From: CAZCPB01 sp964500365
GTDB lineage: Bacteria; Planctomycetota; Phycisphaerae; Phycisphaerales; UBA1924
Assembly: GCA_964500365.1 (NCBI GenBank)
Contig: CAZCPB010000011.1
Location: 1-32,154 of the forward strand
Reading direction: 5' to 3'
Length of the DNA: 32,154 nt
How positions within the stretch are numbered: the first letter of the stretch is position 1; each line of letters begins with the position of its first letter. A program made the position numbers and the translations under genes. Under the pieces are notes generated by a model, which had not been told where the DNA came from, ran no database searches, and was given only the letters and a program-made list of their open reading frames with translations. Positions 7,452-19,250 of the stretch are shown piece by piece.

Positions 7452-8957
7452 CTACTCCCTCTCCATCATCTCCGCCAAAAGCCGCGCCCCCCACCCCGTC
7501 GGCCCCTCCACAAAGCACCCGCCGCCCTTCTCCGCCACGTGCACACCCGCGATGTCCAGGTGGCACCACGGCACCTTCGGCTTCACGAAATAGCTCAGGA
7601 ACGCCGCGCCCTGGATCGGGTGCGCCTTGCGGTTCGGGTTGCTGTTCAAGATATCCGCCACCGGGCTCTTCATCATGTCCCGGTACTCATCGTGCATCGG
7701 CAGCCGCCACACCCGCTCCCCGCTCACGCGCGATGCCTCCTCCACCTTCGCCCGCAGCCGGTCATCCTCGCAGAACATTCCGCAGTACGTCGACCCCAGC
7801 GCCACCACCACGCCCCCCGTCAGCGTCGCCAGGTCCACGATGTACTGCGGCTCCTCCTTCTCGCACGCCCAGCACAACGCATCGGCCAGCACCAGCCGCC
7901 CCTCCGCGTCCGTGTTCGTCACCTCCACCGTCACCCCGTTGCGGTACGTGATCACATCGTCCGGCCGGTACGCCTCATCGCTGATCGAGTTCTCCGCGCA
8001 CGCCAGAAGCGCCACCACCCGCCGCCGCGGCTTGATCACCGTCGCGATCGCGTGCATCGCCCCCAGCACCGCGCACCCGCCATCCTTATCCCTCTTCATC
8101 CCCACCATGCCGTTGTTGATCTTCAGCGAGAGGCCGCCGGTGTCGTACGTCATCGTCTTGCCCACGAGCACGATCGGCTTCTTCCCCCCGCCACCCCCAC
8201 CACCCTTGGGCCTGTACTCCAGCCGGATCATCACCGGCTTGTTCTCGCTCGCCTTCCCCACGTTGATCAGACCCTCGAACCGCTCGCGCGCCAGTTCCGC
8301 CCCCTCAAACACGCGGCAGGCCAGCCCGACCTTCCGCGCCAGCTTCCTCGCCTGATCCGCCATCCACGAAGTCGTCGCCACGTTCGGCGGCGTCTGGCTC
8401 AGCGTCCGCGTGAAGTTCGCGCTCTCGGCCAGCGCCAGGCCCCGCTCCACCCCCGCCCGGAACGTCGCATCGCTCGACGCGACCGACAGCCTGCCGCGCT
8501 TCGGCGTCTTCCCCCCCGTGCCCTTGAACTGGTCGCACACCCAGCCGATCAGCCCGAGCCCCTCCCCGAACGCGCTCCCGCACGCCCCCGCATCGGCCTC
8601 GGCGCTGTCCACCGCGCCCGAAAGCTCGACCTGCACGCTGTCGGCCTTGATCGCCGCCAGCCGCCGCCCCACGTTCCCCGCCGCGCCCCGCAACGACCCC
8701 GGCTCGAACTTCCCCTCCTCACCGAGACACACCAGGAGGAACCGCCCCGGCGCCCCCTTGGCCTTCGCATCAGGGAACGCCTCGATCACCGACCCCGCAT
8801 CCCCGTTGGCCTCGCCGCGCTTCAGGGCCGCCGCGCACGCCCCGCCCACATCGAACTTCGCGCTTTTGCGGTCGAGCCCCTGGTCCTTGAAATACCCGAG
8901 GACCACGGCAGCGCCCGCGGCCCTGGGCTTCGATGCAACGCTGATCGATGTGAACAT
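7452..8957 (-). CDS. pepA: Leucyl aminopeptidase (M17 family)
   Basis: This cytosolic di-metal aminopeptidase of 501 residues removes N-terminal residues from peptides. The C-terminal catalytic domain has all the expected metal and catalytic residues: GKTMTYDTGG (Lys267, Asp272), MKRDKDGG (Asp290) and the family hallmark NTDAEGRLVLADA (Asp350, Glu352, Arg354). LATLTGGVVVALG follows, and the protein ends at GPTGWGARLLAEMME. The N-terminal domain (1-180) is divergent, as is usual. A Gly run (GGGGGGG, about 252-258) lies just before the first metal motif and is a lineage-specific loop. GGAG lies seven bases before the ATG. A weak promoter candidate is at 8996-9023, so the gene is probably transcribed separately from hsdR, which ends 130 bp upstream. 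Confidence 0.96.
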   Translation of the reverse strand: MFTSISVASKPRAAGAAVVLGYFKDQGLDRKSAKFDVGGACAAALKRGEANGDAGSVIEAFPDAKAKGAPGRFLLVCLGEEGKFEPGSLRGAAGNVGRRLAAIKADSVQVELSGAVDSAEADAGACGSAFGEGLGLIGWVCDQFKGTGGKTPKRGRLSVASSDATFRAGVERGLALAESANFTRTLSQTPPNVATTSWMADQARKLARKVGLACRVFEGAELARERFEGLINVGKASENKPVMIRLEYRPKGGGGGGGKKPIVLVGKTMTYDTGGLSLKINNGMVGMKRDKDGGCAVLGAMHAIATVIKPRRRVVALLACAENSISDEAYRPDDVITYRNGVTVEVTNTDAEGRLVLADALCWACEKEEPQYIVDLATLTGGVVVALGSTYCGMFCEDDRLRAKVEEASRVSGERVWRLPMHDEYRDMMKSPVADILNSNPNRKAHPIQGAAFLSYFVKPKVPWCHLDIAGVHVAEKGGGCFVEGPTGWGARLLAEMMERE

Positions 8958-8995
8958 GCGGACGCTCCAGAAGGATGCGAACAGGGATGGGCGTC

Positions 8996-9023
8996 ACTGT
9001 AGACCTCCGTCACCGATCCACAA
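8996..9023 (-). promoter_or_regulatory. Possible sigma-70-type promoter for pepA
   Basis: On the minus strand, TTGTGG (9023-9018) and TACAGT (9001-8996) are separated by 16 bp and would start transcription about 30 nt before the ATG at 8957. Both hexamers deviate from consensus. The case rests on position in the 130-bp gap after hsdR. Confidence 0.3.
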
Positions 9024-9087
9024 CCGCCACGCGCCCAGACGCACAAAGACCCCGCGCGCGGCAGGCCCGGCGACACGTCCCCCCCAT

Positions 9088-12000
9088 CTATCCCTCGGAC
9101 CCCTCCGCCGCCGTCGAAAGCTCCGCCTGCTTCAGCACGAGCTGCGTCGCACCTTCCGACAGATCCGGCGGATACCCGTACAGGGCGAGCAGCCGGCGGA
9201 CTCTGCGGCGAAGGTCGGCGCGAACCGATTCTCGCTCGGTCCAGTCGAGCTTGGGCAAGTCCCGAACCATTTCGGCCAGCTTGCGCGCCATCAGACGCAG
9301 CGCGTCGGACTTCATGACCTGTCGCGCCGAGCCGTTCTCGGCCAGCGCGTCGTAGAAAGCCGTCTCTTCATCGTTCAAGCCGAGTTCCTGCCCGTGCTTC
9401 TGGGCCTCGCGCACCCACTTTGCAAGTTCGAGCAGCTGCGCGATCATCTCGGCGGTGGTGATCTGCTTGTTGGTGTAGCGCAGCATCGCCTTTTCGAGCG
9501 CCTCGCGGAAACGCCGGCTCTGCACCAGGTTCTTTCGCTCGGTGATCTTGATCTGGTCGTTGAGGAGCTTCCGCAGCGTCTCCAGGGCGACGTTCTTCTG
9601 TTCGAGCGCCGAGACGCGCTGGAGGAAATCCTCAGAGAGGATGTCCAACCGTGCCGCGTCCAGCCCGGCCGCGGCGAAGAGGTCGATGACCTCGCCCGCC
9701 TCCACGGCTCCGCCGATGACCTGGCGCACGGCGAGGTCGATGTCGGTGGCGCCCGTGCCGCCGGAAGGACCACGCTCGTCGGCAAGCCGCTTGCGGATCA
9801 TCGCCGCCAGCCGCTGGAAGAACGCCAAGTGCGGGGCGATCGCGTCCGCTTCCTTGCGGGGGACCGCCAGCGCGAAGGCCGTCGAGAGCTCCTTCACCAG
9901 CGTGCGGAATCGCTTCCAACCGTCATCCTGCCCGAACACGTGGTCCGCGCCCGCCAGGTACACCTTCAGAACGTCTTTGGGCTGGGCCGTAAGCGCCCGC
10001 GCGTACTCGAAACCGTGGAAGAAACCCACCAGCTTCTCGAACGCCGCCTGCATCGCGGGCACTGCCTCGTCCTGGATCTCGCGGATCGGCTTCTCGTTTT
10101 CGCCGGTCGCCTGCGCGTAGGTCGCGAGGGCGTCGGCGAGCTGATCCGCCAGCCCCAGCATGTCCACGATCAGGCCGCCGGGCTTGTCGCCGTAGACGCG
10201 GTTCACGCGGGCGATGGCCTGCATGAGGTTGTGCCCGGCCAGCGGCTTATCGAGGTACATCGTGTGCGCGCACGGCACATCGAAGCCCGTCAGCCACATG
10301 TCCACCACGATGACGAGTCGGAAGTCGTCGGCCGGGTCCTTGAATCGCTCGGCCAGCCGCTGCCGCTGGGCCTTGCTCCGCACGTGGCCGCGTAGGGGCT
10401 CAGGGTCATCCGGCCCGCCCGTGACGACCACCTTCATGATGCCCTTGGCGTCGTCGGCGTCGTGCCACGCGGGTCGCAGGGCCTTGATCTCCTCGTACAG
10501 CCGCGCGGCGATGTCGCGGCTCATGGTGACCACCATGGCCTTCCCCTCCATCGCGGCCCGCCGCTTCTCCCAGTGCTCCACGATGAAGGCCGCCACTTGC
10601 TTCAATCGCTCGGGCGCGCCGACCAGCGCCTCCAGCGGGATGCGGACGTTCTCGTCCGCGTCCTCGCCGGCTTCATCGGCCTTTGCGTACTCGGCGAGCT
10701 GCTGTTCGGCCTTCTCGGCGCCGGTCTGATCAATGGTGAGCTTCACCACCCGCGGCTCGTAATAGATCGGGACCGTCGCCCCGTCCTCCACGGCCCGGCG
10801 GATGTCGTAGACGTCCGCGTACTCGCCGAAGACCCGCGGCGTGCTCTTGTCGTCGCGGTCGATCGGTGTGCCGGTGAACCCGATGAACGTGGCGTTGGGC
10901 AGGGCCTCGCGCATCCACTTGGCCCCGCCGTCCACGAACCCGTACTGGCTGCGGTGGGCCTCGTCGGTCATGACGACCACGTTGGCCCGCTCGCTGATCG
11001 TCCCGTGGTCCTCCGTGAACTTGTGGATGGTGGTGAACACCACGCCGCCGGAGGCCCGGTCCAGCAGTTCCTTCAGGTGCCCCCGGCTGGTCGCCTGCAC
11101 CGGGTCCTGCCGCAGCAACGCCCGGCCCATCGCGAACGTGCCGAAGAGCTGGTCGTCCAGGTCGTTGCGGTCGGTGACGACGACGATGGTCGGGTTGGCC
11201 ATCGCCGGCTCGCGGATGAGCGAGCCCGCGAGCATGAGCATGGTCAGGCTCTTGCCGGAGCCCTGCGTGTGCCAGATCACCCCGCCCTTGCCCGCCTCCT
11301 CGCTCGTGTTCACGCCCACCGGCGGCTTGAGGGCCGCGAGCACGCTGGCCCGGGCCTTGCGCACGGCGCGGAACTGGTGATAGCCTGCGATCTTCTTGGC
11401 GATGTTGCCGCGTTCGTCTTCTTCGAAGACGACGCAGGAGCGCAGGTAGTCGAGCAGCGCCCGCGGCTCAAACAATTCGCGGATAAGGCCCTCGAGTGTC
11501 GGCTCCCCTTTGAAGGACCGCCACGGCATGAATCGCTGCCGGCCGCTGGTGATTGAACCCACGCGCGTGAGGAGACCATCGGAGACAACGAGAATGGCGT
11601 TGGGGATGAGGAGGTCCGGGGCGGTCTCGCGATACCGGCGGAACTGGTCGATGGCAGCCCAGAGATCGGCGGAAGGGTCGGCAGGATCCTTCAACTCGAC
11701 GAGCGCCAGAAGCAACCCGTTGATGAAGAGCGTGAGGTCGAGGCGGATCGTTTTTCCGGCAGGACCTTCTACCGTGAGTTGCGTGGCGACGAGATAGTCG
11801 TTGGCCGCGGGGTTGTCGAAGTCGATGATGCGGGCGCGCCAGGCTCTTGGCTCGCCGCTGCCTCCGGGACGGTTGTCCTTGTACTCGACCTCGACGCCAT
11901 CGGTCAGGAGTACATGGAAGCGACGGTTGTTCTCAACAAGGGTGGAGTGGGGCGCGGGCTGGGTGACCGCTCGCACGACCTGCGTAACAGCAGACGGTGG

Positions 12001-12177
12001 CAATTGAGGATTGAGCGACGCAACGGCGCGGCTCAGCCGATCGGCGAGGAGGACCGTTGCGAACGACCCACGCTCTGATCGCGCGCTCGACGGTCCCAGC
12101 TCCGGGCCGTGGCGCACGTCGAACCCGAGCGACCGAAGAGCGCCCGCGGCCGCGAGTTCGACATCACGCTCGTGCAC
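9088..12177 (-). CDS. hsdR: Type I restriction enzyme R subunit
   Basis: This motor and nuclease subunit of the type I restriction-modification complex has 1029 residues, normal for the family. The N-terminal PD-(D/E)xK nuclease is seen as Asp147 in IRLDLTLF and Glu161-x-Lys163 in ALVELK. The SF2 motor follows, with Walker A HTQGSGKS at 303-310, the DEAH box at 405-408, GFTGTP at 433-438, and later TGFDVPCAHTMYLDKP and AIARVNR. The C-terminal portion (from about 860, KNLVQSRRFREALEKAMLRY) matches the HsdR C-terminal helical domain (DUF3387). The start is a GTG at 12177; an in-frame stop lies 18 bp upstream and no ATG lies between them. Its first 14 bp overlap the end of the HIRAN gene, so it is the last gene of the operon and likely coupled. 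No frameshift or lost motif was seen. Confidence 0.95.
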   Translation of the reverse strand: MHERDVELAAAGALRSLGFDVRHGPELGPSSARSERGSFATVLLADRLSRAVASLNPQLPPSAVTQVVRAVTQPAPHSTLVENNRRFHVLLTDGVEVEYKDNRPGGSGEPRAWRARIIDFDNPAANDYLVATQLTVEGPAGKTIRLDLTLFINGLLLALVELKDPADPSADLWAAIDQFRRYRETAPDLLIPNAILVVSDGLLTRVGSITSGRQRFMPWRSFKGEPTLEGLIRELFEPRALLDYLRSCVVFEEDERGNIAKKIAGYHQFRAVRKARASVLAALKPPVGVNTSEEAGKGGVIWHTQGSGKSLTMLMLAGSLIREPAMANPTIVVVTDRNDLDDQLFGTFAMGRALLRQDPVQATSRGHLKELLDRASGGVVFTTIHKFTEDHGTISERANVVVMTDEAHRSQYGFVDGGAKWMREALPNATFIGFTGTPIDRDDKSTPRVFGEYADVYDIRRAVEDGATVPIYYEPRVVKLTIDQTGAEKAEQQLAEYAKADEAGEDADENVRIPLEALVGAPERLKQVAAFIVEHWEKRRAAMEGKAMVVTMSRDIAARLYEEIKALRPAWHDADDAKGIMKVVVTGGPDDPEPLRGHVRSKAQRQRLAERFKDPADDFRLVIVVDMWLTGFDVPCAHTMYLDKPLAGHNLMQAIARVNRVYGDKPGGLIVDMLGLADQLADALATYAQATGENEKPIREIQDEAVPAMQAAFEKLVGFFHGFEYARALTAQPKDVLKVYLAGADHVFGQDDGWKRFRTLVKELSTAFALAVPRKEADAIAPHLAFFQRLAAMIRKRLADERGPSGGTGATDIDLAVRQVIGGAVEAGEVIDLFAAAGLDAARLDILSEDFLQRVSALEQKNVALETLRKLLNDQIKITERKNLVQSRRFREALEKAMLRYTNKQITTAEMIAQLLELAKWVREAQKHGQELGLNDEETAFYDALAENGSARQVMKSDALRLMARKLAEMVRDLPKLDWTERESVRADLRRRVRRLLALYGYPPDLSEGATQLVLKQAELSTAAEGSEG

Positions 12178-12949
12178 CGTTTGATCCCCGCACGTTTATG
12201 GCCTCGTGGGCGATTGGATGGAACTCCTCCCCGGAGCAAGGGCGAAACCCGGGAGGCCAGCAGGCGTTCATGCGGCAGAGCACGCGCTGCTGGAGGGGAG
12301 CCCTGGAATTCAATCGCTCCACGAACAATCGCGCGAAGTCCGCACCGCATCGTGAGTAGAGCGTCCGGATATCTCGAGCGAGGTATCGCGGCACGTACCC
12401 GATGCGGAAATCACCGGCACGCACGGTCCAGACGGCGACGGCCTGTGAGTCGTGCGGGTTGTTCTCCTCAGGCACCAGACGCAGTTCCTCACCGGCGACC
12501 AATCGCCCGACGCGCTCGATCGCTTCGGGCTGCGCGTGACGAAGGCCGTGAAGGAAGAACTTCGCCGTGAAGCAGCCGTTGGCGTCGGGCTCGGGGCATG
12601 GAAAAACTTCCAGCGCGTCCGTCTGGCGCAGTCCCTCGGTCACGCCGAGGAGCTGGATCGGGTCGGGGGGCTGGTCAGGGTTGAACCCGCTCCAGACCAG
12701 GGAGGGTCGGTACTCCGGCCGGCGCGTGTTCATGAGCCGATTGGCGAAGATCGGAAAGAGATCATCCGACTCATACACAAGATCAAGATCATTCATCCTG
12801 GGGAACGGGTGGAACCCGGCAAGCGTGCGCGCCCCCCTGGTGTACGCAAAGCGATACCCACGAGCCGTACGCTCGAGAACGCCGACAGGACCCCAGCTCC
12901 CCCCGTTCTGGTCGTCCGACCGCCACGCTACAAAGAGACGGTTCGTCAT
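12164..12949 (-). CDS. HIRAN-domain protein with HipA-N-terminus-like region
   Basis: This protein has 261 residues from the ATG at 12949, which sits in an ATGA overlap with the kinase gene. Residues 130-230 are a HIRAN domain: FFLHGLRHA, then LVPEENNPHDSQAVAVW and IGYVPRYLARDI. The NPHDSxAVxV...IGYVPR core is diagnostic. In eukaryotic HLTF/Rad5 the HIRAN domain binds DNA ends with a free 3' hydroxyl; bacterial stand-alone forms are poorly studied. Residues 1-110 contain VGVLE, YRFAYTRGA, GFHPFP and LFPIFANRLM, an order like the first subdomain of HipA (VGxL, FxY, a PLP-like segment, FFxNLLP). Together with the adjacent kinase this suggests a HipS-like antitoxin moiety fused to a DNA-end sensor. 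The HIRAN call is firm; the HipA-N resemblance was judged by eye and is tentative. Confidence 0.88.
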   Translation of the reverse strand: MTNRLFVAWRSDDQNGGSWGPVGVLERTARGYRFAYTRGARTLAGFHPFPRMNDLDLVYESDDLFPIFANRLMNTRRPEYRPSLVWSGFNPDQPPDPIQLLGVTEGLRQTDALEVFPCPEPDANGCFTAKFFLHGLRHAQPEAIERVGRLVAGEELRLVPEENNPHDSQAVAVWTVRAGDFRIGYVPRYLARDIRTLYSRCGADFARLFVERLNSRAPLQQRVLCRMNACWPPGFRPCSGEEFHPIAHEAINVRGSNGARA

Positions 12950-13866
12950 GCCTGCCGGCCTCGCGGAGCGAGAATCCGCTTCCTGTTCTCCACCAGCAAC
13001 TGTAGCGTAAACTCGCGCCCCGTGGCCGAAAGGCGGTCGTGTGGCACCTTCGCGAGCACACGCGCCGCTTCGCTGTCTTCGATCCTCCGCAACCTGTCCG
13101 TCCACGCCTCGCGCGCATCCGGCGCCCATCGGCACATCGCGTCGAACGCGTCGATCGTGAGAAGTGATCGCTCGGCTGTCGGCTCGGCATAGAGGGCCGT
13201 CCTGGCCCGCGTTACGAAGTGTGCAACCCGCCTCCTCGCGTCGCGTGATGTCAGCCGGGCCTCCCGCTCTTCGTCGTCCAGGTTTCGAGCAAGCGATGCA
13301 CCGTGGTCATACGACGGCGCCAGGCAAAGCTCGCCGCGTGACCACACGGCACCCCAGTTCTCGTGGTGACGGTCCTGATTGGCGACCCATGCGTCAAGCA
13401 TCAGGTAGCCACAGAAAAACTCGATCGCGGTCCCGACCGCTTCGGGCGCATCGCCCGTCCACGCCGGCATCGGGGGTTCGATCACGTCCAACACATTGGC
13501 CACCGCCGCGATCGTGTGCTCGGCAACCTTGAACCGCCGGTGGTCCGTCGGGTACTCGGGATTGAAGGCCAGGAGCAGCGTGTTCCCATGGCTCAGCGAT
13601 TCCTCGGGCCCGAGGAACGAGGCGCTCACCACGCCGGGCTTGCCGGTCGCGATGTCGAACGCCATCTCGTAGTGCACGTGCGGCAGGCCGAGAAGCGCGG
13701 CGAGCTCACACACGACCTTCTCCGCCCAGTCCTCGCCCGTGCCGCGCTCCTCGGCCTTGAAGAGCATCCGCCGGCCGTCTTCTGCGGTGTACCAGAACTT
13801 GCCCTTCGTCCCGAGTTGCTCGAGCGCGACGGCCGTCTCGGAGTTGACGCGGACGATGGGGAACAT
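12946..13866 (-). CDS. HipA-like serine/threonine kinase
   Basis: This protein has 306 residues starting at ATG 13866 (MFPIVRVNSETAVAL). It contains a HipA-type kinase core: an ATP-binding lysine in MLFKAEE (Lys37), followed by the helix WAEKVVCELAALLGLP; the catalytic loop NQDRHHENW (Asp165, Asn170); and the metal-binding SYDHGASL (Asp187), corresponding to HipA's DGHAKNF and YDI segments. It lacks the first HipA subdomain, as do the short HipT and HipA_2 kinases. HipA kinases phosphorylate targets such as aminoacyl-tRNA synthetases and are toxins or regulators; the target here is unknown. The gene begins 2 bp after the hsdS stop and ends with an ATGA overlap on the HIRAN gene, so it is embedded in the R-M operon. 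No HipB-like antitoxin gene is present. Confidence 0.88.
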   Translation of the reverse strand: MFPIVRVNSETAVALEQLGTKGKFWYTAEDGRRMLFKAEERGTGEDWAEKVVCELAALLGLPHVHYEMAFDIATGKPGVVSASFLGPEESLSHGNTLLLAFNPEYPTDHRRFKVAEHTIAAVANVLDVIEPPMPAWTGDAPEAVGTAIEFFCGYLMLDAWVANQDRHHENWGAVWSRGELCLAPSYDHGASLARNLDDEEREARLTSRDARRRVAHFVTRARTALYAEPTAERSLLTIDAFDAMCRWAPDAREAWTDRLRRIEDSEAARVLAKVPHDRLSATGREFTLQLLVENRKRILAPRGRQA

Positions 13867-13868
13867 GG

Positions 13869-16926
<3,058 letters not shown>

Positions 16927-16965
16927 CGAGAATACTCGATCCGGAGTCCCTTCGCGCGAGCGACT

Positions 16966-18549
16966 TTACCCCGCCCCCACACACCTCCCCCGCGCCCACT
17001 CCCTCAACCCCTCCACCGCCTCCCGCATCGTCACCGACAGCGGCGGACTCCCCCGCGCGCACTCGATCACCGACGCCGTCGTCATCACAACTCCCCCACT
17101 ACTCCCACCACCGCTTCCACCACCCCCCGCCCCCCGCGCAAACGCCCCATGCGCCGCACTCAACACCGCCGCCTCGATCTCCGCCCCGCTGTACCCCTCC
17201 GTCGCATCCGCCAGCGCATCAAGATCAAACTCCGCCACGTTCTGCTTGCGCGCCTTCAGGTGAATCGCAAAGATCGCCCGCCGCGCCTCCCGCCCCGGCA
17301 GGTCCACGAAGAAGATCTCGTCGAACCGCCCCTTGCGAAGCAACTCCGGCGGCAAGGCCTCGATGTCGTTCGCCGTCGCCACCAGGAACACCGGCGAGCG
17401 GTGCTCCTGCATCCACGTGAGCAGCGTCCCGAACATGCGCCGCCCCACCCCCCCATCGCTGCTCGTGCTCGCGCTGCCCGCAAAGCCCTTCTCGATCTCG
17501 TCGATCCACAAGACCACCGGCGCCATCGCCTCCGCCTGCCGCAACGCTTCCCGCAGCTTCCGCTCCGTCTCCCCGATGTACTTGTCGAACAGCGCGCCCG
17601 GATCAAGCCGCATCAACGGCCGCCGCCACGCCGTCGCGATCGCCTTGGCCGCCAGGCTCTTCCCCGCCCCCTGCACGCCCAAGAGCAGCACGCCCCGCGG
17701 CGGCACAAGCCCGAACTCCGCCGCCCGCTTCCCGAAACTCTTCTCCCGCGCCCGCAGCCATTCCTTCAGCGTCCCGAGCCCGCCGATCGCGTCCATCGAT
17801 GTCGGCGCCTCGACAAAGTCCAGCACCCCCGCGCTCTGCAGCAGCTCCTTCTTGCCGCGCTGCAGCCGCTCGAGATCGTCGTCCGTGATCTCGCGGTCCG
17901 CCGCGGCAATCCCCGCCACAAGCTGCCTCACCTGCCGGCGCGTCAGCCCCCGCATGTTCTCGACCAGCCGCGACAGAAACGCACCCTCGCTCCCCGACAC
18001 CTTGATCTCGATCTTCGCCGCGCCCTCCTTGTTGATCGCCTTCAGCGTCGAGCGCGCCAGGTCGCGGATCTCGTCGTCGTCCGGCGCCGCGATCTCGTAC
18101 CGCGCGCTCGACGCCTCGATCACCGCCGGCACGCGCTCCACGCAGTCGATCATCGTCACCGCCGAACGCAGCGGCCGACCCGTCACCCCGTGCACCCCGC
18201 ACCCGATCCGCTCCCCGCGCACCCCCTCGAGCAGGTCGCGGAACGCACGCAGGTTCACGCTGTTCTCGAGCTCGGGCGCCAGGTCCCGCGTCACGATCAG
18301 GCTCGGCGATGCAAGGTTGCGGCAGAGCCAGAACATCCCCGCCGCGGCATTGGCCGTGTCGGGAACCGGCGCATCGTCCGCGAAAAACATCCGCCGCACG
18401 CCCTCGGTCGCCGACCACCCCCACGCGTCCAGCCCCAGCGACCGCGCCGTGTCGAGCACGAGCGACAGCGCCTCGGACTCTTCCGACGTGACGATCCGCA
18501 CGCACGCGTGACGCGCGGCAAAGAACTGCTTGAGGCGCTCCGGGTCCAC
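16966..18549 (-). CDS. AAA+ ATPase of the Ycf46/FtsH-like group
   Basis: This 527-residue soluble ATPase resembles the Ycf46 group (COG0464). Residues 1-250 form the group's N-terminal region (helical, ending in the ITDDDLERLQRGKKELLQSA stretch). The AAA module has Walker A GVQGAGKS (291-298), the pore-loop-like FDKYIGETERK, Walker B VLWIDEIEK (346-354), sensor VATAND (390-395) and arginine finger RKGRFDEIF (405-413). A Gly/Ser-rich insert (GGGGSGGGSSGG) sits near residue 480. The start is a GTG, since no in-frame ATG gives the family N-terminus. It carries no FtsH membrane anchor or protease domain. The coding region is strongly G-rich, like pepA and unlike the R-M genes between them, so I read it as resident chromosome. 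A functional tie to the R-M operon is possible from proximity but unproven. Confidence 0.9.
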   Translation of the reverse strand: MDPERLKQFFAARHACVRIVTSEESEALSLVLDTARSLGLDAWGWSATEGVRRMFFADDAPVPDTANAAAGMFWLCRNLASPSLIVTRDLAPELENSVNLRAFRDLLEGVRGERIGCGVHGVTGRPLRSAVTMIDCVERVPAVIEASSARYEIAAPDDDEIRDLARSTLKAINKEGAAKIEIKVSGSEGAFLSRLVENMRGLTRRQVRQLVAGIAAADREITDDDLERLQRGKKELLQSAGVLDFVEAPTSMDAIGGLGTLKEWLRAREKSFGKRAAEFGLVPPRGVLLLGVQGAGKSLAAKAIATAWRRPLMRLDPGALFDKYIGETERKLREALRQAEAMAPVVLWIDEIEKGFAGSASTSSDGGVGRRMFGTLLTWMQEHRSPVFLVATANDIEALPPELLRKGRFDEIFFVDLPGREARRAIFAIHLKARKQNVAEFDLDALADATEGYSGAEIEAAVLSAAHGAFARGAGGGGSGGGSSGGVVMTTASVIECARGSPPLSVTMREAVEGLREWARGRCVGAG

Positions 18550-18831
18550 GCCGTGCTCCCGTGTCTCACGCCCAGCGTACCACGCCGCCGCGCAGGGAAC
18601 CCGCGCTGCGCGGCGCGACTCTCATCGCGCGGCACGACTCGAGTCGTCGCCTGCATTCAACAAGACGCGTTGCCGCGCTCCTGACCTCGAGCGCGCCGCT
18701 TCCCCGCGGCACACTTCGCCGGCGACACCACGTCTTCATGCTGGCGTCATCGCGATGACGTCATCGCGCCGCGACACCGCGAACAACTTCATCATGTGAA
18801 CCGCACAGCGATCGACTCGGTCTGGCCCGGC
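18550..18831. other. Intergenic region with overlapping palindromes
   Basis: This 282-bp non-coding gap precedes the AAA+ gene, so its promoter should be here. It holds two overlapping perfect palindromes: CGTCATCGCGATGACG (18745-18760) and CGCGATGACGTCATCGCG (18751-18768), a layout often seen for dimeric repressor operators. Their distance from the AAA+ start (about 200 bp) is long for an operator. No U-tract follows, so an intrinsic terminator is unlikely. No gene was recognised in either strand. Confidence 0.5.
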
Positions 18832-19041
18832 CTAGGCGAGCACGTCGAGCCGGCCGGCCGGCGCGCCACTCGCCGGCGCGTTCGCGCCGCCCTGCCGCGC
18901 GAGATCCTCGGCCTGCCGGAGCATGGCGATCATCGCCTCGCCCTCTCGCTTCGCGGCATTCAAAGACTTCGCCGCGACCGCGATACCGACCGTATCACGA
19001 ACGTCGAGACCGCCGAGATTGGGAACGCTGCCGATGGTCAT
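18832..19041 (-). CDS. YjfB-like small protein
   Basis: This is a 69-residue protein beginning MTIGSVPNLGGLDVRDTVG. The central helix VGIAVAAKSLNAAKREGEAM, followed by IAMLRQAEDLARQ, resembles the YjfB family of 'putative motility proteins', which have a conserved VxIAVxxKxL(D/N) helix and a short flexible tail. The family is small and uncharacterised, and the motility label comes from genomic association. The tail is Ala/Gly/Pro-rich. No flagellar genes are present in this window. It is transcribed away from the lipoprotein gene across a 209-bp divergent region holding an 8-bp inverted repeat (19087-19118). Confidence 0.7.
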   Translation of the reverse strand: MTIGSVPNLGGLDVRDTVGIAVAAKSLNAAKREGEAMIAMLRQAEDLARQGGANAPASGAPAGRLDVLA

Positions 19042-19086
19042 GAAGGACCAGATCGGCCCGAGGAACGGGTCGAATCAATGCCGCGT

Positions 19087-19118
19087 TGAAGTTCCTACCG
19101 TTCAAACAACGAACTTCA
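19087..19118. promoter_or_regulatory. 8-bp inverted repeat in the divergent YjfB-like/lipoprotein region
   Basis: TGAAGTTC (19087-19094) and GAACTTCA (19111-19118) form a perfect inverted repeat with a 16-bp spacer. It lies about 46 bp before the YjfB-like start, where an operator could act, and is more AT-rich than its surroundings. A regulatory role is inferred from symmetry and place only. Confidence 0.35.
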
Positions 19119-19182
19119 CGGAACCCGCGGCAAGGAACCATCGAATGGAGTTTCGCGAGTGCCGGCCCTGTCAATCCGCCGA

Positions 19183-19211
19183 TTGACGCGGGGACCCCGG
19201 GCCGGTACAAC
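19183..19211 (+). promoter_or_regulatory. Sigma-70-type promoter for the small lipoprotein gene
   Basis: TTGACG (19183-19188) and TACAAC (19206-19211) are separated by exactly 17 bp, close to the housekeeping consensus. They lie 40 bp before the ATG at 19251. An AGGAG ribosome binding site just before the gene supports expression from here. This is the clearest promoter in the window. Confidence 0.65.
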
Positions 19212-19250
19212 TCTGAGCCTTCACACGCCGTCCGCACGAGGAGTCCGCCA

